DNA from: Rouxiella sp. S1S-2
Lineage (GTDB): Bacteria; Pseudomonadota; Gammaproteobacteria; Enterobacterales; Enterobacteriaceae
Direction of reading: 5' to 3'
Length of the DNA stretch: 64,000 nt
Assembly: GCF_009208105.1 (NCBI RefSeq)
Contig: NZ_WFKL01000001.1
Coordinates: 496,001 to 560,000, forward strand
The notes beneath the pieces are model-generated. The model saw only the letters and a program-made list of their open reading frames with translations, was not told the origin of the DNA and searched no databases. This document shows, one piece after another, positions 1 to 12,706 of this stretch; the first letter of the stretch is position 1, and each line of letters begins with the position of its first letter. A program made the position numbers and the translations under genes.

Positions 1-183
1 GCGCAGTATGATTTTATCAGCTGGATGCTGCACATGAGTTTCTACGTGCTGTGTGGCGGACTGGTAGGACTGATTATGAAGGAGTGGAAAAACGTGGGTC
101 AGCGGCCGGTCGGTGTGTTGAGTCTGGGGTGTCTGGTGATTGTGATGGCGGCAAATATCGTTGGCCTGGGCATGGCCTCTTAA
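1..183 (+). CDS. rhaT: L-rhamnose/H+ symporter RhaT, 3' end only
   Basis: The last 60 codons of an open frame enter from the left edge and stop with TAA. The translation holds two hydrophobic stretches (around [13 protein letters not shown] and [18 protein letters not shown]) and ends in GLGMAS, closely resembling the C-terminus of E. coli RhaT, an inner-membrane proton symporter for rhamnose. It converges on rhaR, the same arrangement as in E. coli. The upstream part and promoter lie outside the window, so integrity of the gene cannot be judged. Confidence 0.93.
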   Translation, partial: AQYDFISWMLHMSFYVLCGGLVGLIMKEWKNVGQRPVGVLSLGCLVIVMAANIVGLGMAS

Positions 184-194
184 CCTCAAAAGGG

Positions 195-230
195 TAAATC
201 CTGACGTGCATCTGGTAACGTCAGGGTTTA
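195..230. terminator. Bidirectional terminator between rhaT and rhaR
   Basis: A 13-bp stem pairs 195-207 with 218-230 (one G-T wobble) around a 10-base loop. The outer arms are TAAA/TTTA, giving short A and T tracts on each side. It fills the gap between the convergent rhaT and rhaR stop codons, so it probably serves both. Confidence 0.75.
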
Positions 231-1082
231 TCAAAGCGCAAATTTTGGCGTTCGCTCAAACTGTTGGCGCCAGGCGCTGGGGGTCATGCCTGTTTCTCGG
301 GTGAACACCACGGAAAAATAGTTACTGTCGTCGAAGCCGCAGCGCGCCGCTACGTCGGTAATCAGGCTCTCGCTGCTGCGCAGCAGGTGCTTGGCCTGAC
401 AAAGCTGCAACTGACGTAAATAGTGTCCGATGCTCATGCCGGTTTGTTGGCGAAACAGCTGCTTTAAACTGCGTTCCGACAGCTGGTGTTGTTCACAAAA
501 CGTCGCCAGACAAAGATTTTTTCCCACGTCTGCCTGAATCGCCGACATCAATAAATCCAGCTGTTCGCCTTCAGGCAGTGCATAGGCCTTGTCGGCCGCA
601 TAGCGGTGGCGCCGCAGAATAAGCGCCAGCTGTAAAAACAGCGCCTCAGTCAGCTGCAGCGACAACACGTCGCTTTTTCTAGTCTCCTGCACCAGTTGTA
701 AAATTACCCCTCGGGCCAGCGCCATGCCACGCGTGGTCAGCCGCCAGTGGGTGGGGCTTTCCGACGCCTCATGCGGCAGTATTTCAGACCAGTTCAGCCC
801 GAGTTTAAAGCGCTCCGGACAGTAAATAATATTATCTAGCACCAAGTCGTTGACCGAATCGTAACTGTGGCAGTCGTTCTCTTTGATATAGAAAATATCG
901 CCACAGGTAACCAACCACGGCCTGTCATTCAGCACGTGTAACCCATTGCCGCGCCAGACAATAACGATCTCGCAGAACGCGTGCGTGTGCGCGGGGAATG
1001 ACGGCTGCGGCGCTCGGTCGGCGACCGCGACCGGCATCAGTTCAGAGGGCAAATAGTCGGCTTTTGGCAAACGGAGTGTCAT
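231..1082 (-). CDS. rhaR: RhaR, AraC-family activator of rhaSR
   Basis: The 283-residue protein has an N-terminal AraC-type cupin sensing domain ([25 protein letters not shown]) and a C-terminal double helix-turn-helix domain from about residue 180 ([15 protein letters not shown], then [18 protein letters not shown]). In E. coli RhaR binds L-rhamnose and activates transcription of rhaSR. The ATG is preceded by GAGG. It lies 12 bp downstream of rhaS on the same strand, so the two form the rhaSR operon, divergent from rhaBADM. The close match of the sensor domain to E. coli RhaR separates it from RhaS next door. Confidence 0.96.
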   Translation of the reverse strand: MTLRLPKADYLPSELMPVAVADRAPQPSFPAHTHAFCEIVIVWRGNGLHVLNDRPWLVTCGDIFYIKENDCHSYDSVNDLVLDNIIYCPERFKLGLNWSEILPHEASESPTHWRLTTRGMALARGVILQLVQETRKSDVLSLQLTEALFLQLALILRRHRYAADKAYALPEGEQLDLLMSAIQADVGKNLCLATFCEQHQLSERSLKQLFRQQTGMSIGHYLRQLQLCQAKHLLRSSESLITDVAARCGFDDSNYFSVVFTRETGMTPSAWRQQFERTPKFAL

Positions 1083-1094
1083 AGGTCCTCGGCG

Positions 1095-1919
1095 TTAATT
1101 CATGTGCTGATGCACGTTGCGCGGTGCATAGCCAAACTCACGTTTAAACAGCGTCGAAAAATGGTTGCTGTCGCTAAACCCGCATTGGAAGGCAATATCC
1201 GTGACCCGCATTTCGCTGTGGCGCAGCAGGTGGCGCGACTGCAGCAGCCTCAGGCGGTTGAGATAGCGCTGCGGCGTACTGCCGGTTTGCTGCTTTAACT
1301 GACGATGCAGCGTGCGCAGCGACAGGGAAAAATGGCTTGCCAGTTCGTCCCAGTCTATTTCTTCGCTGTAGTGCTCGTTTAACCAATCAAGCAGATGACG
1401 CAGGCGACTCTCCTGATTGTTGTCCTGCTGCGCACTGCGGCCCTGGCGCAGCAGCACCAGGAGCTGCATAAAGCGCAGCTCCTGTTCGGCCTGTTGTTCA
1501 ATACAAAATTGCGCCACGCTGCGCGGCAGTTGGTCAATCAGCGTTTTGGCCTGCGCCATCACCTTATTGTTGATGCGCCACAGCGACGGGTAATTGCCTT
1601 CCTGCTCCTGCGGCAGCAGGTCGCGCAGCCCCGAAAGAAATCGGAAGGCCTCGGGACCGCGATACAGCACGTTGGTCAGATGCAAATTGTCGGTTTGTTC
1701 ATAAAGATGCCGGTCGTGGTCGCGAATAAAACATACGCAGCCCCCGCACAGTGTCTGCGGCTGGCCGTTAAGCACGTGTACGCCGCTGCCTTGTTCAACT
1801 AGGACAATTTCATGAAAATCATGATGATGCTCAGGAAAAGCCCCCTGAGGCGCACGCGGCTCAACCGCAATTGAAAAACCACCGGCAGGGAAAAAATCAA
1901 CGCTGTGTAATATGGTCAT
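1095..1919 (-). CDS. rhaS: RhaS, AraC-family activator of rhaBAD and rhaT
   Basis: The 274-residue protein begins [14 protein letters not shown], as in E. coli RhaS, followed by the cupin signature [22 protein letters not shown] and a C-terminal AraC DNA-binding domain ([15 protein letters not shown] and [23 protein letters not shown]). In E. coli it binds rhamnose and activates rhaBAD and rhaT at inverted half-sites next to the -35 region. I use the ATG at 1919, with GAGG 8 bases upstream, rather than an in-frame GTG three codons earlier that overlaps the ribosome binding site. First gene of rhaSR. Confidence 0.96.
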   Translation of the reverse strand: MTILHSVDFFPAGGFSIAVEPRAPQGAFPEHHHDFHEIVLVEQGSGVHVLNGQPQTLCGGCVCFIRDHDRHLYEQTDNLHLTNVLYRGPEAFRFLSGLRDLLPQEQEGNYPSLWRINNKVMAQAKTLIDQLPRSVAQFCIEQQAEQELRFMQLLVLLRQGRSAQQDNNQESRLRHLLDWLNEHYSEEIDWDELASHFSLSLRTLHRQLKQQTGSTPQRYLNRLRLLQSRHLLRHSEMRVTDIAFQCGFSDSNHFSTLFKREFGYAPRNVHQHMN

Positions 1920-2095
1920 TTTTAACACCTCATTAATAAATTCGTAACCGATGGTAGTGAGCGAGGCGAAACTTTACCTTGAATTTTTGACCGTAAAATC
2001 GCGTTGGTGGACGGATTATTCAAGAATTACACAAAATTGATTCAGAAATGCGGCGGGAGTCACAGCTTGAGAGCGAGAAGAGCAAAAGAAAAAAG

Positions 2096-2111
2096 TGTGA
2101 GCTGGTTCAAG
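2096..2111. promoter_or_regulatory. Candidate CRP site of rhaBADM
   Basis: TGTGA-GCTGGT-TCAAG has a perfect left half and a partial right half of the TGTGA-N6-TCACA consensus. Its centre is 11-12 bp upstream of the distal RhaS half-site, the same spacing as the CRP site at -92.5 and the RhaS site reaching -81 at E. coli rhaBAD. That positional match is stronger evidence than the sequence alone. Confidence 0.65.
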
Positions 2112-2114
2112 CTC

Positions 2115-2165
2115 ATCTTTGCACAATTGCCAGCAACGGTTTTGTGCTGGCAGTAACGAAAAGGC
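2115..2165. promoter_or_regulatory. RhaS operator (two inverted half-sites) of rhaBADM
   Basis: Half-site 2115-2131 (ATCTTTGCACAATTGCC) and half-site 2149-2165 (GGCAGTAACGAAAAGGC) form an inverted repeat with a 17-bp spacer. The same layout and nearly the same bases (GTCAGTAACGA) occur at E. coli rhaI. The sequence TTTTAGACTGG about 15 bp downstream is also conserved with E. coli. The rest of the 300-bp rhaS-rhaB gap must hold the RhaR site and the rhaSR promoter (about 1930-2060), which I cannot place. Confidence 0.82.
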
Positions 2166-2221
2166 GGCAAATTTCAGTAATTTTAGACTGGAGGCATTGA
2201 ATCAGCAGGGACTGAAATGCA

Positions 2222-3694
2222 ATGACCATCCGCCATATTGTCGCAATCGACCTCGGGGCCTCCAGTGGCCGCATCATGCTGGCCCGTTCCGACCTCCAAC
2301 GGGGCACGTTGACACTGCGGGAAGTCAGCCGTTTTCCTAATCATCTGGTGCACATCAATGAACATGAATGCTGGGATGTTGACGCGCTGGAGCAGGCCAT
2401 TCGCGCCGGTTTGCAGCAGCTGGACGACGAAGGTATTACACTGGACAGCCTTGGCATCGATACCTGGGGCGTCGATTTTGTGTTACTGGATGCCCACGGC
2501 AGACGCTTGGCACCCGCTGTTTCTTATCGCGACAGGCGCACTCACGGTGTAATGGCCAAAGCGCAGTGCGCGCTGAGTCGTGAGACCATTTACCGGCAAA
2601 CCGGCATTCAATTTCTGCCCTTTAACACTCTTTATCAGATGCGCGCCCTGACTCAGGCACAGCCCGAGCTGGTGGCGAACATCGCCCACGTTTTGATGAT
2701 CCCCGACTATTTGCACTATCGCCTCACCGGCCAACTCTGCTGGGAATACACCAATGCGACCACCACGCAAATGCTCAATATCGAGAGCGGCAAGTGGGAC
2801 AGCAAACTGCTGCACTGGGCTGGCGCCAAGGCTCGATGGTTTGGTCGCCCGTCGCAGCCAGGTTCTCGGGTAGGCGAATGGACAAGCGCGAGAGGCAAAA
2901 GCGTGCCGGTGACGGCGGTAGCCACACACGACACGGCCAGCGCGGTACTGGGCACGCCACTGGGCGATGCAGATGCGGCGTATCTCAGCTCAGGCACTTG
3001 GTCTCTGATGGGTTTTGAAAGCCTGACGCCGTTCAACAGTCGCGCCGCGTTGGCCGCCAACATTACCAACGAGGGCGGCGCAGAAGGGCGCTATCGGGTG
3101 CTGAAAAATATTATGGGACTGTGGCTGCTGCAAAGAGTTTGCGACGAGCTGCACATCGACGATTTATGCACACTTATCGACGATGCCGCGCAGCAAAAGG
3201 CCTGCCGTGGATTAATTAATCCCAACGATGAGCGTTTTATTAATCCGTCGAGCATGGTGCGTGAAATTCAGGACGCCTGCGTTGAAAACGCTATGCCACA
3301 GCCGCAAACCGCTGCCGAACTGGCGCGCTGCATTTTCGACAGTTTGGCGTTGCTCTATCGCCAGGTGCTTGAAGAGCTCGCCAGTGTGCGCGGAAAATCG
3401 TTTACCCAGCTGCACATCGTCGGCGGCGGTTGTCAGAACCATTTCCTCAATCAGCTTTGCGCCAATGCCTGTGGCCTGCCGGTCATTGCCGGTCCGGTCG
3501 AGGCCTCGACGCTGGGCAATATCGGCTGTCAGCTGATCGCGTTGGGCGATTTCAGCGACGTCAGCGCGTTCCGCCAGCACGTCGGCGAACGCTTCCCGCT
3601 ACACCGCATTGAACCCCATTCTGACAGCGCCATCGCGGCCAACTGGCCACGTTTTCAGGCGCTAAGCCAACCTAATAAGGAATTTTGCTTATGA
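2222..3694 (+). CDS. rhaB: L-rhamnulokinase RhaB
   Basis: This 490-residue FGGY-family sugar kinase phosphorylates L-rhamnulose to rhamnulose-1-phosphate in the cytoplasm. It starts with the phosphate-binding motif [12 protein letters not shown]. It carries [18 protein letters not shown] and [13 protein letters not shown] segments and the C-terminal [15 protein letters not shown] adenosine-binding region, all as in E. coli RhaB (489 aa). It is the first gene after the RhaS operator. Its TGA overlaps the rhaA ATG (ATGA, 3691-3694), indicating translational coupling. Confidence 0.97.
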   Translation: MTIRHIVAIDLGASSGRIMLARSDLQRGTLTLREVSRFPNHLVHINEHECWDVDALEQAIRAGLQQLDDEGITLDSLGIDTWGVDFVLLDAHGRRLAPAVSYRDRRTHGVMAKAQCALSRETIYRQTGIQFLPFNTLYQMRALTQAQPELVANIAHVLMIPDYLHYRLTGQLCWEYTNATTTQMLNIESGKWDSKLLHWAGAKARWFGRPSQPGSRVGEWTSARGKSVPVTAVATHDTASAVLGTPLGDADAAYLSSGTWSLMGFESLTPFNSRAALAANITNEGGAEGRYRVLKNIMGLWLLQRVCDELHIDDLCTLIDDAAQQKACRGLINPNDERFINPSSMVREIQDACVENAMPQPQTAAELARCIFDSLALLYRQVLEELASVRGKSFTQLHIVGGGCQNHFLNQLCANACGLPVIAGPVEASTLGNIGCQLIALGDFSDVSAFRQHVGERFPLHRIEPHSDSAIAANWPRFQALSQPNKEFCL

Positions 3695-4947
3695 CCAAGC
3701 TTATCGATCAGGCGTTTGAACTGGCTAAACAGCGTTTTGCTGCCGTAGGTGTGGACGTTGAGGCCGCGCTGAGCCGCTTAGACACCGTGCCGGTTTCCAT
3801 GCACTGCTGGCAGGGCGACGACGTGCGCGGTTTTGAAAACCCGCAGGGCGCGCTGACCGGTGGCATTCAGGCGACGGGTAATTATCCCGGACGTGCGACT
3901 ACGGCGGCTGAGCTACGCGCTGACCTTGATAAGGCAATGTCGCTGATACCGGGACCAAAACGCCTGAATCTGCACGCGATTTATCTTGAAAGCGACCGGC
4001 CAGTTGAACGCACGGATATCGAGCCGAAACACTTCAGCAACTGGGTCGAGTGGGCCAAAAAAAGTCGCATTGGGCTGGATTTTAACCCGACCTGTTTTTC
4101 TCATCCACACAGCGCCGACGGTTTCACCCTCGCCAGCGCCAGCGCTGAAATCCGTCAGTTCTGGATTGAGCACTGTAAGGCCAGCCGCAAAATCTCGGCA
4201 TCGTTTGGTGAGCAACTCGGCACGGCGTCGGTGATGAACATTTGGGTGCCAGACGGCATGAAAGACCTGACTATTGACCGCATGGGCCCACGTCGGCGCT
4301 TGATGAATTCGCTGGATGAAATCATCAAAGAGAAACTGAACCCCGCGCAGCATATCGACGCGGTTGAGAGCAAGCTGTTCGGCATTGGCGCCGAGAGTTA
4401 CACGGTGGGTTCCAACGAGTTTTTCCTGGGCTACGCCACCAGCCGTCAGACTGCGCTGACGCTCGACGCCGGTCATTTCCATCCTACTGAAGTGATTTCC
4501 GACAAAATTTCGACCGCCATGCTTTACGTGCCGCGACTGCTACTGCACGTCAGCCGTCCGGTACGCTGGGACAGCGATCACGTGGTGATTCTGGATGATG
4601 AAACTCAGGCCATCGCCAGCGAAATCGCCCGCAACGACCTGTTTGACAAGGTTCACATCGGGTTGGACTTCTTCGACGCCTCCATCAACCGCATTGCGGC
4701 TTGGGTTATCGGCACGCGCAATGCTAAAAAAGCCCTGCTGCGCGCGCTGCTAGAACCTATTGAGCCACTGCGCAACGCCGAAAATGACGGCGACTATACC
4801 CTGCGTCTGGCGCTGCTGGAGGAGCAAAAATCTCTGCCGTGGCAGGCGGTGTGGGAAACCTATTGTCTGCGTAACGACGTGCCCGCCGATGCCGGCTGGA
4901 TTACCGACGTGCGTCGCTACGAACAACAAATACTCCGTCAACGTTAA
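3691..4947 (+). CDS. rhaA: L-rhamnose isomerase RhaA
   Basis: The 418-residue enzyme interconverts L-rhamnose and L-rhamnulose, a metal-dependent TIM-barrel reaction. The sequence is near-identical in pattern to E. coli RhaA (419 aa): [29 protein letters not shown], and metal-site segments [18 protein letters not shown] and [15 protein letters not shown]. The start is the ATG overlapping the rhaB stop, with TAAGGA upstream at 3675-3680. Two earlier in-frame codons have no separate ribosome binding site. Second gene of rhaBADM. Confidence 0.97.
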   Translation: MTKLIDQAFELAKQRFAAVGVDVEAALSRLDTVPVSMHCWQGDDVRGFENPQGALTGGIQATGNYPGRATTAAELRADLDKAMSLIPGPKRLNLHAIYLESDRPVERTDIEPKHFSNWVEWAKKSRIGLDFNPTCFSHPHSADGFTLASASAEIRQFWIEHCKASRKISASFGEQLGTASVMNIWVPDGMKDLTIDRMGPRRRLMNSLDEIIKEKLNPAQHIDAVESKLFGIGAESYTVGSNEFFLGYATSRQTALTLDAGHFHPTEVISDKISTAMLYVPRLLLHVSRPVRWDSDHVVILDDETQAIASEIARNDLFDKVHIGLDFFDASINRIAAWVIGTRNAKKALLRALLEPIEPLRNAENDGDYTLRLALLEEQKSLPWQAVWETYCLRNDVPADAGWITDVRRYEQQILRQR

Positions 4948-4956
4948 GGATTTATC

Positions 4957-5799
4957 ATGCAAAGCATTCTTTCTTCGTGGTTTGTGCAGGGAATGGTGAA
5001 AGCCACTGCGGATATGTGGCTCAAGGGGTGGGACGAGCGCAACGGCGGCAATATCAGCCTGCGGTTGCTGGCGGAAGACGTGAAGCCGTTTGAGGCGGAT
5101 TTTGTGACTGAACCGCGTCACATCGAGCTGACTCAGGCCGCGCCACTGCTGGCGAACTGCTGGTTTTTGGTTACCGGCTCCGGCAAGTTTTTCCGCAATG
5201 TGCAGCTTGATCCAGCCGACACGCTGGTGCTGCTGCAGGTCAGTAACGACGGGCGTTCGTACAAAATTCATTGGGGGCTGGTCAACGGTGGCGTGCCGAC
5301 GTCAGAGCTGGCATCGCATTTCCAGTCACACAGCGTACGCAAGCAGCTGACTCACGGCAGAGATCGGGTGATTATGCACTGCCACGCCACAAACTTTATG
5401 GCGCTGAGTTACGTGCTGGAATTGGACGCCGCCCGCTTCACCCGTCAGCTTTGGGAAGGCAGCACCGAGTGTCTGGTGGTGTTTCCTGACGGCGTGGGCA
5501 TCGTACCGTGGACGGTGCCGGGCACCGATGGCATCGGCGAAAAAACTGCTGAACAGATGAAGCATCATAGCATCGTGCTGTGGCCGTTCCACGGTATTTT
5601 CGGCGCCGGACCGACTCTGGACGAAACGTTTGGGCTGATCGATACGGCAGAAAAATCGTCGGAAGTGCTGGTGAAAGTGATATCGATGGGCGGCATGAAG
5701 CAGACGATTTCTACACAGGAGCTTATCGCGCTCGGCAAACGCTTTGGCGTTACTCCGTGGCAGGATGCACTGCACTTGGACAAACGCAATGTTGCGTAA
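4957..5799 (+). CDS. rhaD: Rhamnulose-1-phosphate aldolase RhaD
   Basis: This class II aldolase of 280 residues cleaves rhamnulose-1-phosphate to dihydroxyacetone phosphate and L-lactaldehyde. Zinc ligands H141 and H143 (HCHATN) and a third histidine in LWPFHGIFG are in place, as is [10 protein letters not shown]. The N-terminus [17 protein letters not shown] aligns with E. coli RhaD. It lies 9 bp after rhaA with a GGA ribosome binding site. Its end overlaps rhaM by 11 bases. The product is about six residues longer at the C-terminus than in E. coli, which creates the overlap. Confidence 0.97.
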   Translation: MQSILSSWFVQGMVKATADMWLKGWDERNGGNISLRLLAEDVKPFEADFVTEPRHIELTQAAPLLANCWFLVTGSGKFFRNVQLDPADTLVLLQVSNDGRSYKIHWGLVNGGVPTSELASHFQSHSVRKQLTHGRDRVIMHCHATNFMALSYVLELDAARFTRQLWEGSTECLVVFPDGVGIVPWTVPGTDGIGEKTAEQMKHHSIVLWPFHGIFGAGPTLDETFGLIDTAEKSSEVLVKVISMGGMKQTISTQELIALGKRFGVTPWQDALHLDKRNVA

Positions 5800-6103
5800 A
5801 GCCTTTGTGATGCAGGTACATCCGCACGCGCACGCTGAATATGCGAGGCGGCATGCGCCCATCTGGCCGGAACTTGAGCAAACTCTGAAGACGCATGGAG
5901 CACATCACTACAGTATTTTTCTCGATGAAGAGCGGCATTTGCTGTTCGCTGTGGTCGAGATTGAATCGCAGTCCCGTTGGGACGCGGTGGCGCAAACCGA
6001 AGTATGCCAGCGCTGGTGGCTGTCGATGTGTGAGTTGATGCCGAGCAATGCGGATAATAGTCCGCTGAGCCGGGAATTAACGTCAGTGTTTTATATGCTG
6101 TAG
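5789..6103 (+). CDS. rhaM: L-rhamnose mutarotase RhaM
   Basis: The 104-residue protein, the same length as E. coli RhaM, converts alpha- and beta-L-rhamnopyranose and so supplies the anomer used by RhaA. Conserved segments are [27 protein letters not shown], the active-site histidine in [11 protein letters not shown], and CQRWWLSM. I start at ATG 5789 (MLRKAF), inside the end of rhaD. No strong ribosome binding site is visible, so translation is probably coupled to rhaD. Last gene of the rhamnose operon. Confidence 0.95.
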   Translation: MLRKAFVMQVHPHAHAEYARRHAPIWPELEQTLKTHGAHHYSIFLDEERHLLFAVVEIESQSRWDAVAQTEVCQRWWLSMCELMPSNADNSPLSRELTSVFYML

Positions 6104-6114
6104 GCGTCGCTGCT

Positions 6115-6165
6115 CCCCATCCTTACCTTCCCCGCTGAGAAGAGCAGCAGAAGATAAGGATGGGG
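6115..6165. repeat. Long hairpin between convergent rhaM and yhgN
   Basis: CCCCATCCTTA (6115-6125) is perfectly complementary to TAAGGATGGGG (6155-6165). Pairing can continue inward past one mismatch (CTTC with GAAG). The loop is about 20 bases. Neither side has a clean T tract, so it looks more like an intergenic repeat element with terminator function than a classical terminator. Confidence 0.55.
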
Positions 6166-6182
6166 GGAAAACGACACACATC

Positions 6183-6776
6183 CTAAATCTTCAAATAGGC
6201 CCTGATCCCATCAAGGAACATCTGCGTTGAGAGCATCACCAATACCAATCCCATCAGGCGTTCAAGTGCACTGACGCCTCTGTCGCCTAGCAGGCGCAGG
6301 AAAAGGTTCGACAGCAGTAAAATCCCCATCGACAGTCCCCAGGCAATAAAGAGCGCCAGCGTCAGGTGACCAATCTGATGGGGATATTGGTGCGAAAGCA
6401 GCATCAGCGTGGCCAATATTGACGGCCCGGCGACCAGCGGTATCGCCAGCGGCACCAGAAAAGGTTCTTCGCCCGCAGGCAGACCGGAGCTGTTATTTTC
6501 CTGAGAAGGGAAAATCATCTTGATAGCGATTAAAAACAGAATGATCCCGCCGGAAATTGACACCGTTTCAGTGCGCAAATTCAGGAAGGACAGGATCTTC
6601 TCGCCGGCAAAGAGGAAGATAAGCATCAGGATCAGCGCGATCAACATTTCGCGGATCAACACCACACGACGACGTTTCGGATCCAGATGCTTGAGCACCG
6701 ACATAAAAATCGGCAGATTGCCCAGTGGATCCATAATTAAAAACAACAATATCGTGGCTGAAATCATTTCAGTCAT
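6183..6776 (-). CDS. yhgN: MarC-family integral membrane protein YhgN
   Basis: The 197-residue length equals that of E. coli YhgN. The sequence is almost entirely hydrophobic with about six membrane segments and the MarC/UPF0056 signatures IMDPLGNLPIFMSVLKH and GIILFLIAIKMIFP, plus FLVPLAIPLVAGPSILATLMLL. The biochemical role of MarC proteins is unknown. An old link of marC to antibiotic resistance was not upheld. The ATG at 6776 (MTEMISATILL) follows AGGGGG. An upstream in-frame extension of 17 residues is rejected. It is divergent from asd, as in E. coli. Confidence 0.93.
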   Translation of the reverse strand: MTEMISATILLFLIMDPLGNLPIFMSVLKHLDPKRRRVVLIREMLIALILMLIFLFAGEKILSFLNLRTETVSISGGIILFLIAIKMIFPSQENNSSGLPAGEEPFLVPLAIPLVAGPSILATLMLLSHQYPHQIGHLTLALFIAWGLSMGILLLSNLFLRLLGDRGVSALERLMGLVLVMLSTQMFLDGIRAYLKI

Positions 6777-7003
6777 AACCGCTATCCCCCTGGATATTAT
6801 TCTCTCTATAAGCAAAGCTGCTAACAAAGCGTCTGGTATCGATTAAATTCACTTGCCACTTAGCGTACATTTTGTAAGGTATACACTCGCGCGCTAACGG
6901 GGCAACACGTCGCAATTTCACCCGCTTTAAAGGGGGAAACTGCGCTAAAACGGTGCAAACGCGCAATAAATGCAGTTATCACCCTCACGGCAGGACAGTA
7001 ATT

Positions 7004-8107
7004 ATGAAAAATGTAGGTTTCGTCGGCTGGCGCGGTATGGTCGGTTCTGTGCTCATGCAACGCATGACAGAAGAGCGCGATTTTGACGCCATTCGTCCGG
7101 TATTCTTCTCCACTTCGCAGCACGGCCAGCCTTCGCCGGTATTTGGCGGCCATCAGGGCACGCTGCAAGACGCCTTTGATCTGGACGCACTGAGTGCGCT
7201 GGATATTATCATTACCTGTCAGGGCGGGGATTATACCAATGAAATCTATCCAAAGCTGCGTGAAATCGGCTGGAAGGGTTACTGGATAGACGCCGCTTCT
7301 TCTTTAAGAATGAAAGATGACGCGATTATTATTCTGGACCCGGTCAACAAGTCAGTGATTCATGAAGGCATCGACAAAGGCGTAAAAACCTTCGTGGGCG
7401 GTAACTGTACCGTGAGCCTGATGCTGATGTCGCTCGGTGGCCTGTTTGCCAACAACCTGGTCGAATGGGCGTCGGTAGCGACCTATCAGGCAGCCTCAGG
7501 CGGTGGTGCACGTCACATGCGCGAGCTGCTGACTCAAATGGGCATGTTGCACAATAGCGTCGCGCACGAACTTCAGAACCCAGCGTCGGCAATACTTGAT
7601 ATTGAACGCAACGTGACGGCGCTGACCCGCAGCGGCACGCTGCCGACGGACAACTTCGGTGTACCTCTGGCTGGCGGCCTGATCCCGTGGATCGACAAAC
7701 AGCTCGACAACGGCCAGACCAAAGAAGAGTGGAAAGGCCAGGCCGAGACCAACAAAATTCTGAACACCTCGAGTATTATTCCGGTAGACGGTCTGTGCGT
7801 GCGCATCGGCGCGCTGCGTTGCCACAGCCAGGCATTCACGTTGAAACTGAAAAAAGACGTGTCAATTCCTGAAATCGAGCAGATGTTGGCGACCCACAAT
7901 GACTGGGTTCGCGTTATTCCTAATGACCGCGAACTGTCGATGCGTGAACTGACGCCGGCTGCGGTAACGGGCACCATGAATACGCCGGTGGGACGTCTTC
8001 GCAAGCTGAATATGGGGCCTGAATATCTTTCAGCCTTCACCGTGGGTGACCAACTGCTGTGGGGCGCTGCCGAACCGCTGCGCCGCATGCTGCGTATTTT
8101 GCTTTAA
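7004..8107 (+). CDS. asd: Aspartate-semialdehyde dehydrogenase
   Basis: The 367-residue protein (same length as E. coli Asd) reduces beta-aspartyl phosphate to aspartate semialdehyde, at the branch to lysine/diaminopimelate, threonine and methionine. Visible are the NADP-binding start [18 protein letters not shown], catalytic C135 in [11 protein letters not shown], and the active-site histidine in [17 protein letters not shown]. The start at 7004 has GGA upstream. A longer in-frame N-terminus of 17 residues lacks homology. It is monocistronic and followed by a strong terminator. No lysine riboswitch is visible in its leader. Confidence 0.97.
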   Translation: MKNVGFVGWRGMVGSVLMQRMTEERDFDAIRPVFFSTSQHGQPSPVFGGHQGTLQDAFDLDALSALDIIITCQGGDYTNEIYPKLREIGWKGYWIDAASSLRMKDDAIIILDPVNKSVIHEGIDKGVKTFVGGNCTVSLMLMSLGGLFANNLVEWASVATYQAASGGGARHMRELLTQMGMLHNSVAHELQNPASAILDIERNVTALTRSGTLPTDNFGVPLAGGLIPWIDKQLDNGQTKEEWKGQAETNKILNTSSIIPVDGLCVRIGALRCHSQAFTLKLKKDVSIPEIEQMLATHNDWVRVIPNDRELSMRELTPAAVTGTMNTPVGRLRKLNMGPEYLSAFTVGDQLLWGAAEPLRRMLRILL

Positions 8108-8128
8108 TCCCCTCCCGGATGTGATGTT

Positions 8129-8156
8129 AAGGGATGCCGTTGGGTATCCCTTTTTT
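8129..8156 (+). terminator. Rho-independent terminator of asd
   Basis: AAGGGATGCC (8129-8138) pairs with GGTATCCCTT (8143-8152, one G-T pair). The right arm runs into TTTTTT, the classical form of an intrinsic terminator, 22 bp after the asd stop. Confidence 0.9.
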
Positions 8157-8507
8157 AATGCTTTTTTACCGCCTTTTTGACTGTTTTTTGACCTTTCTAC
8201 CACTTCTCGTCTTTACCAAAAATTTCTTTTAATTCAGGCCTTGTTCTTATAAAGCTTTGTCTATGCTTAGTAGAGAGTGATTCTGAATTTGAGTAGGGCA
8301 TTTGTCTGCTTTTTTTCATAAGTGTGAACGCAAACGCACTTTGCTCCCCTAGCTGGAGCATAGTAAAAGGCTGTGCAATCTTTACGGGTTTACCCTGGCA
8401 AATGGGCCTTATTCAGGATGAATAGACGACGCTAATGGAAAATACGATCGGGCTGACACAATGATTTTATTGGATTTGTTGATTAATTGATCACAGGACG
8501 AAACACC
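8157..8507. other. asd-glgB intergenic region
   Basis: About 350 bp with no open frame having a plausible ribosome binding site. It is relatively AT-rich and should carry the glgB promoter. I see no confident CRP or other operator, apart from the ribosome binding site GGA just before glgB. Confidence 0.5.
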
Positions 8508-10693
<2,186 letters not shown>

Positions 10694-10694
<1 letters not shown>

Positions 10695-12682
10695 TGAGGT
10701 CACTTCAGTCGGGTAAATCTTCGCCATTTGGTGCTCATTTCGATGGAGATGGCGTCAATTTTTGCGTTTTTTCTTCCACGGCTGAAAAGATCGATCTCTG
10801 CCTGTTTGACGAGCAGGGCAATGAAAAGCGTCTGGCTCTGCCGACGCGCACCGGCAATCTTTGGCACGGCTATTTGCCGGGTGCAAAAGTGGGGCAACGC
10901 TATGGTTTTCGTGCTCACGGCGCGTTCTCGCCGTCGCAGGGGCTGCGTTTTAATGCGCAAAAGTTACTGATTGACCCCAGTGCGCGAGCAATAGAAGGCA
11001 AGCTCTCCGACGACCCACGCCTGTGCGGCGGTGTTGACGTAGCCGACGCGCGAGACAGTGCCGATGTCGTCCCCAAGTCGCGCGTGATGAATGACGATTT
11101 TGACTGGCAGGGCGACGTTGCACCGGGCATTCCTTGGGGTGAAACCATTATTTACGAGGCGCATGTTCGCGGCCTCACTCTGTTGCACCCGGATATTCCT
11201 CAGGCGCTGCGTGGCACCTACGCTGCGCTTGGACACCCGATTATGCTCGACTATTTCAAGCGTTTGGGGATTACCGCGCTGGAACTGCTGCCAGTTCAGC
11301 ACCACGCCGATGAGCCCAGATTGCAGCGTTTGGGCCTGAGCAATTATTGGGGCTATAACGTTTTGGCACCGTGGGCGCTTGAAACCGGTTATGCCAGCGG
11401 TGTTAACGGTGTCAGCGCGCAGGACGAATTTAAGACGGCAGTAAAGGCGCTGCATCAGGCGGGCATTGAAGTGCTGCTCGACGTGGTGTTCAACCACACC
11501 GCCGAGTTGGACGTCGAAGGGCCGACAGTTTCTCTGCGCGGTTTTGATAACCGCGCCTGGTACTGGCTCAATCAGGACGGCAGTGACAACAACCTGACCG
11601 GCTGTGGCAACGCTATGCGCCTGGTTGATGATGAGGTCATTGCCTGGACGATAGCAAGCCTGCGCTACTGGGTTGAAACCTATCATATTGACGGTTTTCG
11701 CTTCGATCTCGCGACTTTACTCGGACGTACGCCGGAGTTTGACCCTCACTCTCCGCTGTTTGAGGCCATTAAGGCTGACCCGTTGCTCAGCGGCTGTAAG
11801 CTCATTGCCGAGCCGTGGGACATCGGCGAGGGGGGCTATCAGGTCGGTAATTTCCCTGCGCCTTTTGCCGAGTGGAGCGACCGCTGGCGCGATGATATAC
11901 GTAAATTTTGGCTTTACGGCACGCTCTCTCTGGGGGCGTTTGCCACCCGTTTTGCGGCCTCCGCCGACCTGTTTAATCACGATAATCGCCTGCCTTCTTC
12001 AGCGGTGAATATGCTGACTGCCCACGACGGGTTCACATTGCGTGATTTAGTCAGCTTCAATGAGAAACATAATCAGGCCAACGGGGAAGATAACCGCGAC
12101 GGACATGATAACAACTACAGCCAGAACCACGGCGAAGAGGGGCTGAATGTCTCGACGGCCGTGGCGCAGCAGCGAAAACTCAGTCAGCGTGCGCTGCTGG
12201 CAACGCTGATGCTGTCGCAGGGAACGCCGATGCTGCTGGCGGGTGACGAGCTGGGCAATTCTCAGCAGGGTAACAACAATGCCTATTGTCAGGACAACGC
12301 GCTGACCTGGATAGACTGGTCAGAGGCCGACGAGACGTTGACTGACTATGTCAGTGCGCTGATCGCCTTGCGTAAAAAAATTCCGGCATTGAATCAGGAC
12401 AGGTGGTGGCAGGGAACGTCGCAACAGGTGCAGTGGCTCGACGGCGCAGGACAGCCGATGACAACAAAAAGCTGGGAACAGGGCGGGCAGCAATGCCTGC
12501 AAATTCGTTTGTCTGACCGCTGGTTGCTGGTGGTCAATTCATCACTTAATGACGTTGAAATGACATTACCGGAGGGCGGTTGGACCTGCGTTGCGCCTTT
12601 TGACAATGAACAACAAAACGTCAGGGAAAGCTCGTCTTGGCGAGCGACGGCTAAAACGCTCTGCGTATTGACCCAAGGTTAG
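10694..12682 (+). CDS. glgX: Glycogen debranching enzyme GlgX
   Basis: This GH13 isoamylase-type enzyme of 662 residues hydrolyses alpha-1,6 branches left on limit dextrins by glycogen phosphorylase, releasing maltotetraose. CBM48 occupies the N-terminus ([25 protein letters not shown]). Catalytic motifs are [21 protein letters not shown] (nucleophile Asp), [14 protein letters not shown] (acid Glu) and [15 protein letters not shown]. The ATG overlaps the glgB stop (TGATG) behind GGGAGG, so it is translationally coupled. Released maltodextrin can feed malPQ farther right. Confidence 0.97.
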
Positions 12683-12706
12683 CAGGGCATTAGGAAGGAT
12701 TCAGCT

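Noticed and set aside
6828..7003. Lysine riboswitch upstream of asd
   Set aside because: The 5' region is too short and lacks the multi-helix layout; no terminator hairpin with a T tract is present before the ATG.
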